From positions 100,332 through 164,331 of the forward strand of contig NZ_OY288119.1 of the NCBI RefSeq assembly GCF_958439165.1: DNA of 64,000 bases, written 5' to 3'. Below the pieces are notes generated by a model that saw nothing but the letters and a program-made list of their open reading frames with translations, searched no databases and was not told the origin of the DNA. Source of the stretch: an uncultured Hydrogenophaga sp. (GTDB taxonomy: Bacteria; Pseudomonadota; Gammaproteobacteria; Burkholderiales; Burkholderiaceae_C). Position numbers and translations under genes: made by a program. Position 1 is the stretch's first letter. The number at the start of each line of letters is the position of its first letter. Below, in pieces: positions 9,053-17,983 of this stretch.

Positions 9053-10189
9053 TCAGAGCGATGACTGAAGCATGTCCCGGTATTCCTCCCGTGAGGCCAG
9101 GCGCGGGTTGGTCTTGTGACAGTGGTCGGCCAGTGCGCCGTCGATGATCCGGTCGAAGATCGGCTCATCGACGCCCATGGCCGCCAGTCCCGGCGGCAGG
9201 CCCAGGCGTGCGTTCATGTCGGCAATGGCCGGTCCGATGTCGCTGCCCGATGCCAGTCCCATGGCCTGTGCCATGCGTTCCAGGCGGCGTTCGGCCTGAA
9301 CCGAGGCCGCCGATGCGTTGAAGGCCACGACGGCCGGCAGGAACACGGCGTTGAGGGTGCCGTGGTGCAGCCGCGGATTCACGCCGCCCAGGCTGTGACT
9401 CAGGCTGTGAACGCAGCCCAGGCCCTTCTGGAACGCCATGGCCCCCTGCATCGAAGCGCTCATCATCTGCAGCCGTGCATCCCGGTCCTGGCCGTTACCG
9501 GTGGCCCTCTCGATGTGCGCCCAGCCGCGCGCCAGCCCGTCCAGGGCAATGCCGTCCGCCGGCGGATTGAAGGCCGCGGCCATGAAGGTCTCCATGCAGT
9601 GCGCAATGGCGTCCATGCCGGTGGCGGCGGTCAGCATGGGCGGCAGCCCGAGGGTGAGCTCCGGGTCCATCAGGGCAGTCCGGGGCACCAGATGCCAGCT
9701 GTGGAACCCGAGCTTGCGGCCGTCATCGACGATCACGATCGCACCCCTGGCTACCTCGCTGCCGGTTCCCGCCGTGGTCGGGACTGCAATGAGCGGCGGC
9801 ACCGCACTGGTGATTTTTGGCGAGCCGCCTTCAATGGTGGCGTAGGTCTTGAGCGGGCCGGGATGGGCGACCGCGATGGCCACGCCCTTGGCGCAGTCGA
9901 TGGCGCTGCCGCCACCCAGGGCTATCAGGCCATCGCAGCCATTCTGGCGGTACATCTCGGCTGCAGCGCGCACGGCTGCTTCGGTCGGGTTCGAAGGGGT
10001 CTGGTCGAACACCGGGGTCAGCGCGTCGCCCAGGGCTGACAGCGCCTTGTCGACCAGACCGGCCTGGCGGATGCCGGCATCGGTCACCACCAGCGGTTTG
10101 TGGATGCCGCAGCGTTCGCATTCGGCCCGCAGCTGGGACAGCACGCCGAAGTCGATGAGGATGTTTGTCACGTACAGGATCTGGGCCAC
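9053..10189 (-). CDS. Iron-containing alcohol dehydrogenase
   Basis: A 378-aa protein, standard for the Fe-ADH family. The NAD(P)-binding motif GLIALGGGSAIDCAKG is near 86-101, followed by IAVPTTAGTGSEV near 138-150. The metal-ligand regions are TGMDAIAHCMETF and GCVHSLSHSLGG...HHGTLNA. The family oxidises alcohols or reduces aldehydes. Lactaldehyde, butanol or maleylacetate-type substrates cannot be told apart here. It appears monocistronic and points away from the esterase gene, with an 83-bp divergent gap. Confidence 0.9.
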   Translation of the reverse strand: MAQILYVTNILIDFGVLSQLRAECERCGIHKPLVVTDAGIRQAGLVDKALSALGDALTPVFDQTPSNPTEAAVRAAAEMYRQNGCDGLIALGGGSAIDCAKGVAIAVAHPGPLKTYATIEGGSPKITSAVPPLIAVPTTAGTGSEVARGAIVIVDDGRKLGFHSWHLVPRTALMDPELTLGLPPMLTAATGMDAIAHCMETFMAAAFNPPADGIALDGLARGWAHIERATGNGQDRDARLQMMSASMQGAMAFQKGLGCVHSLSHSLGGVNPRLHHGTLNAVFLPAVVAFNASAASVQAERRLERMAQAMGLASGSDIGPAIADMNARLGLPPGLAAMGVDEPIFDRIIDGALADHCHKTNPRLASREEYRDMLQSSL

Positions 10190-10272
10190 GGGAGGTCTCC
10201 GGTTATGGTCAGGGGTGCTGAAAACTATACGGACACCGGCTGAGCCGGAGGTCCCCTAAAAGACACCGCCCG

Positions 10273-11250
10273 ATGACCCGTCCCGGCACTTCCCGTCACC
10301 GCCTTGCGCCCGCCATGCGTGGCGTGCTTGACCGCATCGACCGCGCCGGACACCCGGCCATGCATTCGCTCGAACCCTCGCAGGCCCGAGCTGCCTACGA
10401 GGCGGGAGCGGGTGTGCTGGATGTGCCACTGGCTCCCCTGGCCCGGGTCGAGCCGCTCGTGATCCCGGCACGCGATGGAACCGGTCTGCCTGCCCGCCTG
10501 CTGGCGCCGCAAGCCGCCGGACCGCTGCCGGTGCTGCTCTACTTTCACGGTGGCGGTTTCACGGTGGGCAGCTCGGCCACCCATGAAGCACTCTGCCGTC
10601 AGCTGGCGGCGATGGCGGGATGCGCAGTCGTGTCGGTGGATTACAGGTTGGCCCCGGAATGGAAGTTCCCGACTGCCGTCGAGGATGCCTGGGACAGCCT
10701 TCAGTGGCTGCTTCGGCAGGCGGACGCACTGGGTCTGGACCCGGCCCGCGTGGCGGTCGGGGGCGACAGCGCGGGCGGCACGCTCTCGCTGGTGACGTCC
10801 CTCATGGCCCGCGACGCCGGCGTGGCACTGGCCCTTCAGCTGCTGTTCTACCCGGGCTGTGCCGGCCACCAGGACACCCGCAGCCACCACGAGTTCGCCC
10901 ATGGCTTCCTGCTGGAGAAGGCGCACATCGACTACTTCTTTGCCCAGTACCTTCGCAGCCCGGCCGACCGGGACGACTGGCGCTTTGCCCCGCTGGACGG
11001 GGTCGACGACAGCGGCGCTCCGCGCGACCTCGACGGGCTGGCACCGGCCTGGTTCGGGCTGGCCGAGTGCGATCCGCTGACCGATGAAGGCATCGCCATG
11101 GCCGACCGCCTGCGCATGGCCGGCGTACCGGTCGAACTGGAGATCTACCCAGGCATGGTGCATGGTTTCATCCAGTTCGGCCGTGCGGTGCCGCAGGCGA
11201 TCGAGGCCCACCGACACGCCGCCGATGCCCTGAAACGTGCCTTTTCCTGA
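10273..11250 (+). CDS. Alpha/beta hydrolase, hormone-sensitive-lipase (family IV esterase) type
   Basis: A 325-aa protein with all HSL-family landmarks: the oxyanion motif HGGGF at 92-96, nucleophile S166 in GGDSAGGT, acid D267 in AECDPLTDEG and H297 in GMVHGFIQF. YRLAPEWKFPTAVEDAW (124-140) is also characteristic. No signal peptide is seen, so it is probably a cytoplasmic carboxylesterase for short or medium acyl esters. It is followed 19 bp later by the thioesterase-GNAT fusion, suggesting cotranscription. Confidence 0.92.
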   Translation: MTRPGTSRHRLAPAMRGVLDRIDRAGHPAMHSLEPSQARAAYEAGAGVLDVPLAPLARVEPLVIPARDGTGLPARLLAPQAAGPLPVLLYFHGGGFTVGSSATHEALCRQLAAMAGCAVVSVDYRLAPEWKFPTAVEDAWDSLQWLLRQADALGLDPARVAVGGDSAGGTLSLVTSLMARDAGVALALQLLFYPGCAGHQDTRSHHEFAHGFLLEKAHIDYFFAQYLRSPADRDDWRFAPLDGVDDSGAPRDLDGLAPAWFGLAECDPLTDEGIAMADRLRMAGVPVELEIYPGMVHGFIQFGRAVPQAIEAHRHAADALKRAFS

Positions 11251-11269
11251 CCCTGACCGGAGTGCCTAC

Positions 11270-12133
11270 ATGCCCTTGAAGAGATCGGACTTCCGCTTTT
11301 TCCACCGGCTTCGCGTGCGCTGGGCCGAGGTGGACATGCAGCGCATCGTCTTCAACGCCCATTACCTGATGTATTTCGACACGGCGATCTCGGACTACTG
11401 GCGGGCCCTGGCCCTGCCGTACACCGATGCCATGGAGCAGCTCGAAGGCGACCTGTACGTGGTGAAGGCCACCATCGAGTTCCATGCCTCTGCCGAGCTG
11501 GACGACCAGATCGACGTGGCCCTGCGCTGCACCCGCATCGGCAGTTCGTCGATCACCTTCACCGGCGCCATCTTCCGGGGCGACCGGCACCTCATCAGCA
11601 GCGAAATCGTGTACGTGTTTGCCGATCCGGCAACCCAGTCATCGCGTCCGGTTCCGCAGATCCTGCGTGACACCCTGATGGGTTACGAGGCGGGTGAGCC
11701 GATGACCGACATGGCGCTGGGCAGCTGGGAAGACCTGCGGGCCGGCGCCGGGGCTTTGCGTTCGCAGGTTTTCATCGAAGAGCAGGGCATCGACCCGGCC
11801 ATCGAGCTCGACGCTCTGGACGCCACCGCCGTGCATGCGCTCCTGCGCAACCGGCTCGGCCAGCCTGTGGCCACGGGCCGACTGCTGACCCACGCACCGG
11901 GCGTGGGGCGTATCGGCCGCATGGCGGTGCACCGGGTGCTGCGGGGAGGCCGTTACGGCCAGCAGGTGCTGGAGGCACTGAGCAGCGCCGCCCGCGCCCG
12001 GGGCGATCACGAGGTGTTGCTGCACGCCCAGCGCAGCGCTGAAGGTTTCTACCGGCGGCTGGGCTTTCAGCCGCACGGCGAACCCTTCGAGGAAGCGGGC
12101 ATCGCCCACATCGAGATGGTCAAGGCGCTCTGA
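11270..12133 (+). CDS. Fusion of YbgC-like hotdog acyl-CoA thioesterase and GNAT acetyltransferase
   Basis: A 287-aa two-domain protein. Residues 1-135 are a hotdog thioesterase of the 4-hydroxybenzoyl-CoA/YbgC type (RVRWAEVDMQRIVFNAHYLMYFD, with D22 in the catalytic position). Residues about 145-287 are a GNAT domain (AGALRSQVFIEEQGID, GRIGRMAVHRVLRGGRYGQQV, SAEGFYRRLGFQPHG) resembling ElaA-type acetyltransferases. The ATG at 11270 has a GGAG eight bases upstream and gives the expected hotdog N-terminus. An upstream in-frame ATG at 11237 lies inside the esterase gene. Substrates of either domain are unknown. Confidence 0.85.
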   Translation: MPLKRSDFRFFHRLRVRWAEVDMQRIVFNAHYLMYFDTAISDYWRALALPYTDAMEQLEGDLYVVKATIEFHASAELDDQIDVALRCTRIGSSSITFTGAIFRGDRHLISSEIVYVFADPATQSSRPVPQILRDTLMGYEAGEPMTDMALGSWEDLRAGAGALRSQVFIEEQGIDPAIELDALDATAVHALLRNRLGQPVATGRLLTHAPGVGRIGRMAVHRVLRGGRYGQQVLEALSSAARARGDHEVLLHAQRSAEGFYRRLGFQPHGEPFEEAGIAHIEMVKAL

Positions 12134-12965
12134 ACAGCGCCATCCGCTCGCTGCGTCGCCGGGCCGGGTTCAAGGCCGGCGTCGTGTCCGCCAGGTCGTG
12201 CTGCCACTCATCCAGTTCGGCCGTGGGCGTGCTTCCCTGGCGCACGACACGCAGGATGCTGCTGCTGCGGGTGCCGTAGCTGCGCTCGGGCATCTGGACG
12301 AAGGCGCTGGAAAGCGCCCGCTCCATGTCCACCGGCACGCCGGTGGCCGGCAGTTCGCTGTCGGGAGCGGGGCGGTTGTCGGTGAGTGCTGCGTGCAGCA
12401 GGGGGTGATCGGGGTCTGCCGCGCCCGGCGTGCTGGCCGTCCGCAGCGCCTCGCAAAGACGCAGGGTCTTGGGCCAGGGCGTGTCCAGGCTGGCGTTGGA
12501 CACGCCATAGACACCTGGCCCCAGCGGTCGTTGGAACAAGGCAGGTGTCTGGGGCGAGTGAGGCCGCTCGGGACTGCGGTTGCCGATCCAGTGCCATTGA
12601 TTGACGAGCAGATCGCCGATCACCAGATTGAACCCGCCGTAGTCTCCGGCCTGCACCTGGGCTGCAAAGCCGGCGGCATCGTGCCGGCCGGCCAGCCAGC
12701 GGGTCACCAGCTCGCCTCGGCTGCGCAGCCCGCGAGCAGTGTCGGGCTGGCGGACATTGGTGAGCCATGCCACCCGACCTGCCGGGCTGATGCCCAGCCA
12801 GGTGCCACCGTCGAGCAGATCCCGCCCGCCCAGGACGTCCACGCCCTCTTCGGAACGCCAGCGGTGCAGCGGATCGGTGGGCCGGTCGAAGGCTTCATCG
12901 CGGTTCGACGCCAGCCACAGCGGCAACTCGGGCCGCAAGCCGATGGCGAACGCGATCAGGCACAT
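12120..12965 (-). CDS. NRDE family protein
   Basis: A 281-aa protein opening with MCLIAF and carrying the signature ASNRDEAFDRPT at about 19-30, which defines the NRDE (TANGO2-like) family. C2 would be the N-terminal nucleophile if the family acts as an Ntn-hydrolase. RVAWLTNVRQPDTARG and YGVSNASLDTPWPKT are further family blocks. The biochemical role is unsettled. It overlaps the GNAT-fusion gene tail to tail by 14 bp and follows ygfZ by 9 bp on the same strand. Confidence 0.9.
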   Translation of the reverse strand: MCLIAFAIGLRPELPLWLASNRDEAFDRPTDPLHRWRSEEGVDVLGGRDLLDGGTWLGISPAGRVAWLTNVRQPDTARGLRSRGELVTRWLAGRHDAAGFAAQVQAGDYGGFNLVIGDLLVNQWHWIGNRSPERPHSPQTPALFQRPLGPGVYGVSNASLDTPWPKTLRLCEALRTASTPGAADPDHPLLHAALTDNRPAPDSELPATGVPVDMERALSSAFVQMPERSYGTRSSSILRVVRQGSTPTAELDEWQHDLADTTPALNPARRRSERMALFRAP

Positions 12966-12974
12966 GCCGGCGGT

Positions 12975-13871
12975 TCAGATGTCGTCGAGCAGCGGGTAGG
13001 GCAGCGGCAGCAGCTGCAGCGGCCGACCGCCTGCGGTCAGCTGGCCACCACCCATGGCGCTGACCTGCAGCGAGGCGATGGCGTCGAAACCGCCCTGAGG
13101 GTTTGGCGCCGCCTGGGCGATCTGGCCGCAGGGCTGGGTCGGATCGCTCTCGTGGAACACTTCTTCTCCGGCCGTCAGCGGGCCTTCGCCATGCAGAACC
13201 GCGCCGCGCCGTTTGAGCGTGCCGCGGAACTGGCTGCGGGCCACCACCTCCTGGCCGGGGTAGCAGCCCTTCTTGAAGTTCACGCCGCCCACCGACTCGT
13301 AGTTCAGCATCTGGGGCACAAAGGCCTCGAACACCGGCTGTGCCAGCGTGGCCACGCCGCTGCGAACCTCCAGCCAGGCCCAGACCGCCGGGTCGAGGGG
13401 CTTCTCGGCGGGCAGGGCGGTGCCGGTCGGCGCGACCAGCAGGGCCCGGGCCAGCCCCTCAGCGGGGTACAGGCTCACGGTGCTGATGTCACCATGGCGG
13501 ATCTGGGTCCAGGCCGTCGCTGGCAGCTCGGCAGGCACGGCAGAGCCGGTCAGCCCGCATAGCTGGAAGTCGGCGGTGGCGTCGCTCAGCCGGACCTTGG
13601 CCCGCAGGACGAACAGGGACAGGCGTTTGAGCGTGGCAGCCAGCAGATCCCGGGAGCACACCAGCAGGATGTCGTCGTGGGCGCGTTTGAAGCCGACGAA
13701 GCTGGCCTGCATGCGGCCCTTGGCCGAACAAAAGGCAGCGAGACGGGCTTCGGACAGGCCGAGCAGTGAGAAGTCCTGGGTGAGCTGGCCGTGCAGGAAT
13801 CTGGCGGCGTCTTCACCCTGGGCGCGGATGAGGCCCAGATGATCGAGGGGGGTCCGTCCTTGGAGGGTCAT
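12975..13871 (-). CDS. ygfZ: Folate-binding Fe-S cluster repair protein YgfZ
   Basis: A 298-aa protein with the YgfZ signature around C203 (KKGCYPGQEVVARSQF) and an N-terminal folate-binding, GcvT-like region (EDAARFLHGQLTQDFS, FCSAKGRMQASFVG). The family uses tetrahydrofolate to help assemble or repair Fe-S clusters, for example in MiaB. It is divergent from mltG, with the shared promoter space at 13872-13980. Confidence 0.93.
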   Translation of the reverse strand: MTLQGRTPLDHLGLIRAQGEDAARFLHGQLTQDFSLLGLSEARLAAFCSAKGRMQASFVGFKRAHDDILLVCSRDLLAATLKRLSLFVLRAKVRLSDATADFQLCGLTGSAVPAELPATAWTQIRHGDISTVSLYPAEGLARALLVAPTGTALPAEKPLDPAVWAWLEVRSGVATLAQPVFEAFVPQMLNYESVGGVNFKKGCYPGQEVVARSQFRGTLKRRGAVLHGEGPLTAGEEVFHESDPTQPCGQIAQAAPNPQGGFDAIASLQVSAMGGGQLTAGGRPLQLLPLPYPLLDDI

Positions 13872-13980
13872 GGGGCAACGGTGCAGTCGATGGGGCAGGG
13901 GGTGGGAACGGGTCGATTATCATGGCCGGCCGCCTCGGGCACCCCGGTGCCCGTCCCATCACCCTGACGCCGTCTCGCCC

Positions 13981-14979
13981 GTGTTCCGATTCCTCAAGCG
14001 CCTGTTTCTGCTCGGACTGCTGGCCACGGTCGCGGCCGGCGGGCTCGGCCTGTGGTGGCTGGAGCGTCCGCTTCCGCTGGCGGGTGACGCGCCCCTTCTG
14101 GTCGAGGTGCCGCCAGGTTCCTCGGCACGCGGGGTGGCCCAGCGTCTGAGCCGCGCCGGTGTGCAGGTACCGTCGGCGGTGCTGGAAGCCTGGTTCCGCC
14201 TGTCAGGTCAGGCGCAGGACATCAAGGCAGGGGTCTATGAGGTTCCGCCAGGTGCCACACCCCGCTCGCTGCTCCAGCGCCTGGTCAACGGCGATCAGGC
14301 CTTGTTCAGCGTGCAGATCATCGAGGGCTGGACTTTCCGCCAGGCCCTGGATGCCCTGCGCAGGCAGCCCGATCTGACCCCCGATCTCCAGGGCCTCACC
14401 GACGCGCAGGTGATGCAGCTGATCGGCATGCCCGGTGTTCATCCCGAAGGGCGTTTCTTCCCCGACACCTACCGGGTGCCGCGCAGGGCGCCAGCTTCCA
14501 GCGTCCTGCGGCAGGCTGCTGCCGCCATGGACGCCCAGCTCGCCCGGGCATGGGCACAAAAAGCGCCGGACTCGCCCCTCAGGAAGCCCGAGGACGCCCT
14601 GATCCTGGCCAGCATCGTGGAGAAGGAAACCGGGCTGGCCAGCGACCGGCCGGAGATCGCCGGCGTGTTCAGCAACCGGCTTCGCATCGGCATGCGCCTG
14701 CAGACCGACCCGACCATCATCTACGGCCTGGGCGACCGGTTCGACGGCAATCTGCGGCGCGTCCACCTCGACACCGACGGCCCCTACAACACCTACACCC
14801 GGACCGGGCTGCCGCCGACACCGATCGCCTTGCCGGGTCAGGCCTCCCTGCTCGCGGCGGTGCAGCCCAAGCCCACACAGGCGCTGTATTTCGTCGCACG
14901 GGGCGACGGTTCCAGCCAGTTCAGTGCCACGCTGGACGAGCACAACGCTGCGGTGCGGCGCTTCATCCTCAACCGTTGA
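13981..14979 (+). CDS. mltG: Endolytic peptidoglycan transglycosylase MltG
   Basis: A 332-aa protein if the GTG at 13981 is used, which gives a short cytoplasmic lead and one membrane helix (residues about 7-26, LFLLGLLATVAAGGLG). The periplasmic part holds a LysM-like subdomain and the YceG catalytic core. The glutamate region is ASIVEKETG (E214/E216), followed by GMRLQTDPTIIYG and PYNTYTRTGLPPTPIALPG. MltG cleaves nascent glycan strands and sets their length. It heads a compact run with tmk, holB, pilZ and tatD. Confidence 0.93.
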   Translation: MFRFLKRLFLLGLLATVAAGGLGLWWLERPLPLAGDAPLLVEVPPGSSARGVAQRLSRAGVQVPSAVLEAWFRLSGQAQDIKAGVYEVPPGATPRSLLQRLVNGDQALFSVQIIEGWTFRQALDALRRQPDLTPDLQGLTDAQVMQLIGMPGVHPEGRFFPDTYRVPRRAPASSVLRQAAAAMDAQLARAWAQKAPDSPLRKPEDALILASIVEKETGLASDRPEIAGVFSNRLRIGMRLQTDPTIIYGLGDRFDGNLRRVHLDTDGPYNTYTRTGLPPTPIALPGQASLLAAVQPKPTQALYFVARGDGSSQFSATLDEHNAAVRRFILNR

Positions 14980-14993
14980 ACGGCACAGACGGC

Positions 14994-15641
14994 ATGCAGC
15001 ACGGTCTATTCATCAGCTTTGAAGGCATCGACGGTGCCGGCAAATCGACCCACATCGGGGCCCTGGCCGATGCCTTCCGTGCCCAGGGGCGCACCGTGCG
15101 CCTGACCCGCGAACCCGGGGGGACGCCCCTGGCAGAAAAGCTGCGGGAACTCGTCCTGAACGATCCGATGGACCCGCTCACCGAAGCCTTGCTGATGTTT
15201 GCGGCCCGGCGCGACCACCTCCAGCAGGTGATCGAACCCGCGCTGGTCGCCGGCGAGGTGGTGCTGTGCGACCGGTTCACCGATGCCACCTTTGCCTACC
15301 AGGGGCACGGCCGCGGCTTTGACCTCCAGGTGCTGTCCCTGCTGGAAGCCTGGGTGCAGGCTCGGCCGGACGACTCGGTGCGCCAGCCCGACATGACCCT
15401 GTGGTTCGACTTGCCCGCTGAAGTGGCGGCCACCCGCCTGGCTTCGGCGCGCGTGCCCGACCGCTTCGAAGCCCAGCCGCAGGCGTTCTTTGAACAGGTG
15501 TCGGCTGGCTACGCAGCCCGAGCCAGGGCCGCTGCGCAGCGATTCGTCCGCATCGATGCGCACCAGCCTGTTGAACGGGTGGCCGAACAGGTGCGCCAGG
15601 CCCTGGCGGGCCGTGGCTGGCTGCCCCGGGACAGCGCATGA
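14994..15641 (+). CDS. tmk: Thymidylate kinase
   Basis: A 215-aa protein. The P-loop is FEGIDGAGKST (9-19), followed by LTREPGGTPLAEKLRELVL, the DRF motif in LCDRFTDATFAYQG and a LID region (ASARVPDRFEAQ). It converts dTMP to dTDP in the cytoplasm for DNA precursor synthesis. The ATG at 14994 lies 15 bp after mltG. The stop codon overlaps the holB start (ATGA), which indicates translational coupling. Confidence 0.95.
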   Translation: MQHGLFISFEGIDGAGKSTHIGALADAFRAQGRTVRLTREPGGTPLAEKLRELVLNDPMDPLTEALLMFAARRDHLQQVIEPALVAGEVVLCDRFTDATFAYQGHGRGFDLQVLSLLEAWVQARPDDSVRQPDMTLWFDLPAEVAATRLASARVPDRFEAQPQAFFEQVSAGYAARARAAAQRFVRIDAHQPVERVAEQVRQALAGRGWLPRDSA

Positions 15642-16693
15642 CCGCTCCCCGACAATTGCCGCCCTGGCTGCAACGCCAGCTCGCGAGCTTGCTGACCCAG
15701 CGTGGCCACGCGCTGCTGCTGACCGGTCCCAGCGGGCTGGGCCAGTACGAGCTGGGCATGGCGCTGATCCGGGCATGGCTGTGCGAGGCACCCGGACCCG
15801 CCGGTGCCTGCGGGTCCTGCGGCAGCTGCCATGCCATCGATGTCCGGACCCATGCCGATCTGAGGGTGCTCATGCCCGAAACGCTGTGCCTGGAACACGG
15901 CTGGCCGCTGGACGAGTCGACCCAGAAGGAGCTGGATGACAAGAAGCGCAAGCCCAGCCGCTGGATCCGCGTCGATGCCGCTCGCGATGCCGTCGGCTTC
16001 GGTCAGACCACGCGATCACGGGGGCGTACCAAGGCCGTGCTGGTGTTCCCGGCCGACCGCCTGAACACCGAAGCCGCCAACGCGCTGCTCAAGACCCTTG
16101 AAGAGCCGGCCGGTGACCTGCGCTTCCTTCTGGCCACCGAGGCGGCAGACCAGCTGTTGCCCACCGTGAGAAGCCGCTGCCAGAGCCACGCACTGGCATG
16201 GCCCGACGAGCAGGAAGCGCTCGAATGGCTCAGCAGTCAGGCAGGTACCGGCGCTGGTCAGTCGGCAGCACGCACCTGGTGGAAGGCGGCCGGTGGGCGC
16301 CCGGATGACGCGCTGGCCTGGGCGGGGCTGGGCCTGACCGAGGCCGTCTGGCGATCACTGCCCAGGGCAGTGGCCCGGGGCGACTGGGCAGCTCTGTCCG
16401 CCTGGGCGCCGGCGCGCCAGCTCGAAGTGCTGCAAAAACTGTGTCACGACCTCATGGCGCTGGCGGCCGGGGCGCCGCCGCGGTTTTTCGAGCCTGATGA
16501 TCTGCCGGCTGCGCCCGCGTGGCGCGCGCTGGCCAACTGGTCGGGTGAGCTGATGGAAGCTGCCCGCTCCGTGGAGCACCCGTTCAATGCCGGACTCATG
16601 CAGGAAGCCTGGGCGGCACGGGCCCGCCAGGTGCTTGCCCGAGCGGCGGGCGGTGTGGCTCGGGGGAGTCAGGCATCCAGGGCAAAGGTATGA
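15638..16693 (+). CDS. holB: DNA polymerase III subunit delta'
   Basis: A 351-aa clamp-loader subunit. The N-terminal AAA+ domain has a degenerate P-loop (GPSGLGQYEL, lacking the lysine), as expected for delta'. It also has a zinc-binding cluster (CGSCGSCH near 48-55) and the stretch AANALLKTLEEPAGDLRFLLAT. SRCQSHALAW stands where the clamp-loader SRC motif is expected. Position between tmk and pilZ matches the order usual in proteobacteria. Confidence 0.93.
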   Translation: MTAPRQLPPWLQRQLASLLTQRGHALLLTGPSGLGQYELGMALIRAWLCEAPGPAGACGSCGSCHAIDVRTHADLRVLMPETLCLEHGWPLDESTQKELDDKKRKPSRWIRVDAARDAVGFGQTTRSRGRTKAVLVFPADRLNTEAANALLKTLEEPAGDLRFLLATEAADQLLPTVRSRCQSHALAWPDEQEALEWLSSQAGTGAGQSAARTWWKAAGGRPDDALAWAGLGLTEAVWRSLPRAVARGDWAALSAWAPARQLEVLQKLCHDLMALAAGAPPRFFEPDDLPAAPAWRALANWSGELMEAARSVEHPFNAGLMQEAWAARARQVLARAAGGVARGSQASRAKV

Positions 16694-16724
16694 GCTTGTG
16701 GCGCTTGCCGCTACACTGCGCCCC

Positions 16725-17090
16725 ATGAGCACCAGCCCGTCTTCTTCGGCCGCCCGGCCGAGCGTGATCCAGCTCTCCATCAAGGAAAAGGCCGCACTGT
16801 ATGCGGCCTACATCCCCCTGTTCGCGGACGGCGGCATCTTCATTCCTTCGGCCAGGGACTACAAGCTTGGCGACGACGTGTACGTCCTGCTGAGCCTGCC
16901 GGACGACCCGCAACGCTACCCGGTGGCCGGCAAGGTGGCCTGGGTCACCCCGGCCAAGGCGCAGGGCGGACGCACCCAAGGCGTCGGCATCCGGTTCCCG
17001 GCCGACGACAAGTCCCGCCAGCTGAAGCTGAAGATCGAGGAAATCCTGGGCACGTCCATCGGCTCCGACCGGGCCACCCAGACCATCTGA
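16725..17090 (+). CDS. pilZ: Type IV pilus PilZ-domain protein
   Basis: A 121-aa protein made of one PilZ fold (LSIKEKAALYAAYIPLFADGGIFIP, GDDVYVLLSLP, GKVAWVTPAKAQGGRTQGVGIRF). Its length and location after holB match the original PilZ of type IV pilus biogenesis. That protein lacks the RxxxR c-di-GMP-binding motif, and none is seen here. The ATG at 16725 is 31 bp after holB. A strong terminator follows. Confidence 0.92.
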   Translation: MSTSPSSSAARPSVIQLSIKEKAALYAAYIPLFADGGIFIPSARDYKLGDDVYVLLSLPDDPQRYPVAGKVAWVTPAKAQGGRTQGVGIRFPADDKSRQLKLKIEEILGTSIGSDRATQTI

Positions 17091-17117
17091 TCCGGTTCCG
17101 GCCCGGCTGCATCCCGC

Positions 17118-17145
17118 GACACCGCCCTGGGCGGTGTCTTCTTTT
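17118..17145 (+). terminator. Rho-independent terminator after pilZ
   Basis: A perfect 9-bp stem, GACACCGCC (17118-17126) with GGCGGTGTC (17130-17138), and a 3-base loop are followed by TCTTTTT. It closes the mltG-tmk-holB-pilZ run just before tatD, so tatD may depend on read-through or its own promoter. Confidence 0.85.
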
Positions 17146-17157
17146 TGGCGAACCGAC

Positions 17158-17964
17158 ATGTTCATCGACTCCCACTGCCATCTGAGCTTTCCCGAGCTGC
17201 AGGAGCGTCTGCCCGACATCCTGAAGTCCATGGCCGACGCCGACGTCGGCCAGGCACTGTGCATCTGCACCACCCTGGAAGAGTTCGAAGCCGTCCATGC
17301 CCTGACCCGACACGCCCAGCTGTGGGCCACGGTGGGCGTGCACCCGGACAATGAAGGCGTGCAGGAGCCGACGCTGGAAGACCTGCTGGCGGGTGCTGCG
17401 CGCCCGAAGGTCGTGGGCATCGGCGAAACCGGGCTGGACTACTACCGGCTGGAAGGTCGCAGCCTGGCCGACATGGAATGGCAGCGGGAACGCTTCCGCA
17501 CCCACATCCGTGCCGCGCGCCAGACCGATCTGCCGCTGGTGATCCACACCCGGGCCGCCTCCGACGACACGCTGTCCATCCTGCGCGAGGAGGGCGGCTT
17601 TGCATCGGGAGGATCCGGGCATCCGGTGGCCAGGGGCGTGTTCCATTGCTTCACCGAAACCGAAGCCGTGGCCCGCGCGGCACTGGATCTGGGCTTCTAC
17701 ATCTCGCTCTCCGGCATCCTGACCTTCCGCAATGCGTCCGACCTCCGCGACGTGGCGCGTTTCGTGCCGCTGGACCGCCTGCTGATCGAGACCGACAGTC
17801 CCTACCTGGCGCCAGTTCCCTTCCGCGGCAAGACCAACACGCCGGCGTTGGTGCCCTGGGTTGCTCAGCAGCTCGCCGACATCCGGCAGCTGTCGGTGCA
17901 AGCCGTGGCCGATGCCACCCGGGACAATTTCTGGCGCCTGTTCAACCGGGTCACGCCGGCCTGA
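17158..17964 (+). CDS. TatD family metal-dependent hydrolase
   Basis: A 268-aa TIM-barrel hydrolase. Metal ligands are visible in order: H6 and H8 in FIDSHCH, the glutamate in GIGETGLDYY, histidines in LVIHTRAA and VFHCFTE, and the aspartate in IETDSPYLAPVPFRGK. TatD proteins are metal-dependent DNases or deacylases. This one is of the YcfH/TatD group often found with tmk-holB-pilZ. The start at 17158 places the HxH motif at the proper distance. Confidence 0.93.
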   Translation: MFIDSHCHLSFPELQERLPDILKSMADADVGQALCICTTLEEFEAVHALTRHAQLWATVGVHPDNEGVQEPTLEDLLAGAARPKVVGIGETGLDYYRLEGRSLADMEWQRERFRTHIRAARQTDLPLVIHTRAASDDTLSILREEGGFASGGSGHPVARGVFHCFTETEAVARAALDLGFYISLSGILTFRNASDLRDVARFVPLDRLLIETDSPYLAPVPFRGKTNTPALVPWVAQQLADIRQLSVQAVADATRDNFWRLFNRVTPA

Positions 17965-17983
17965 AAACCTCAAGTTTCACTTC

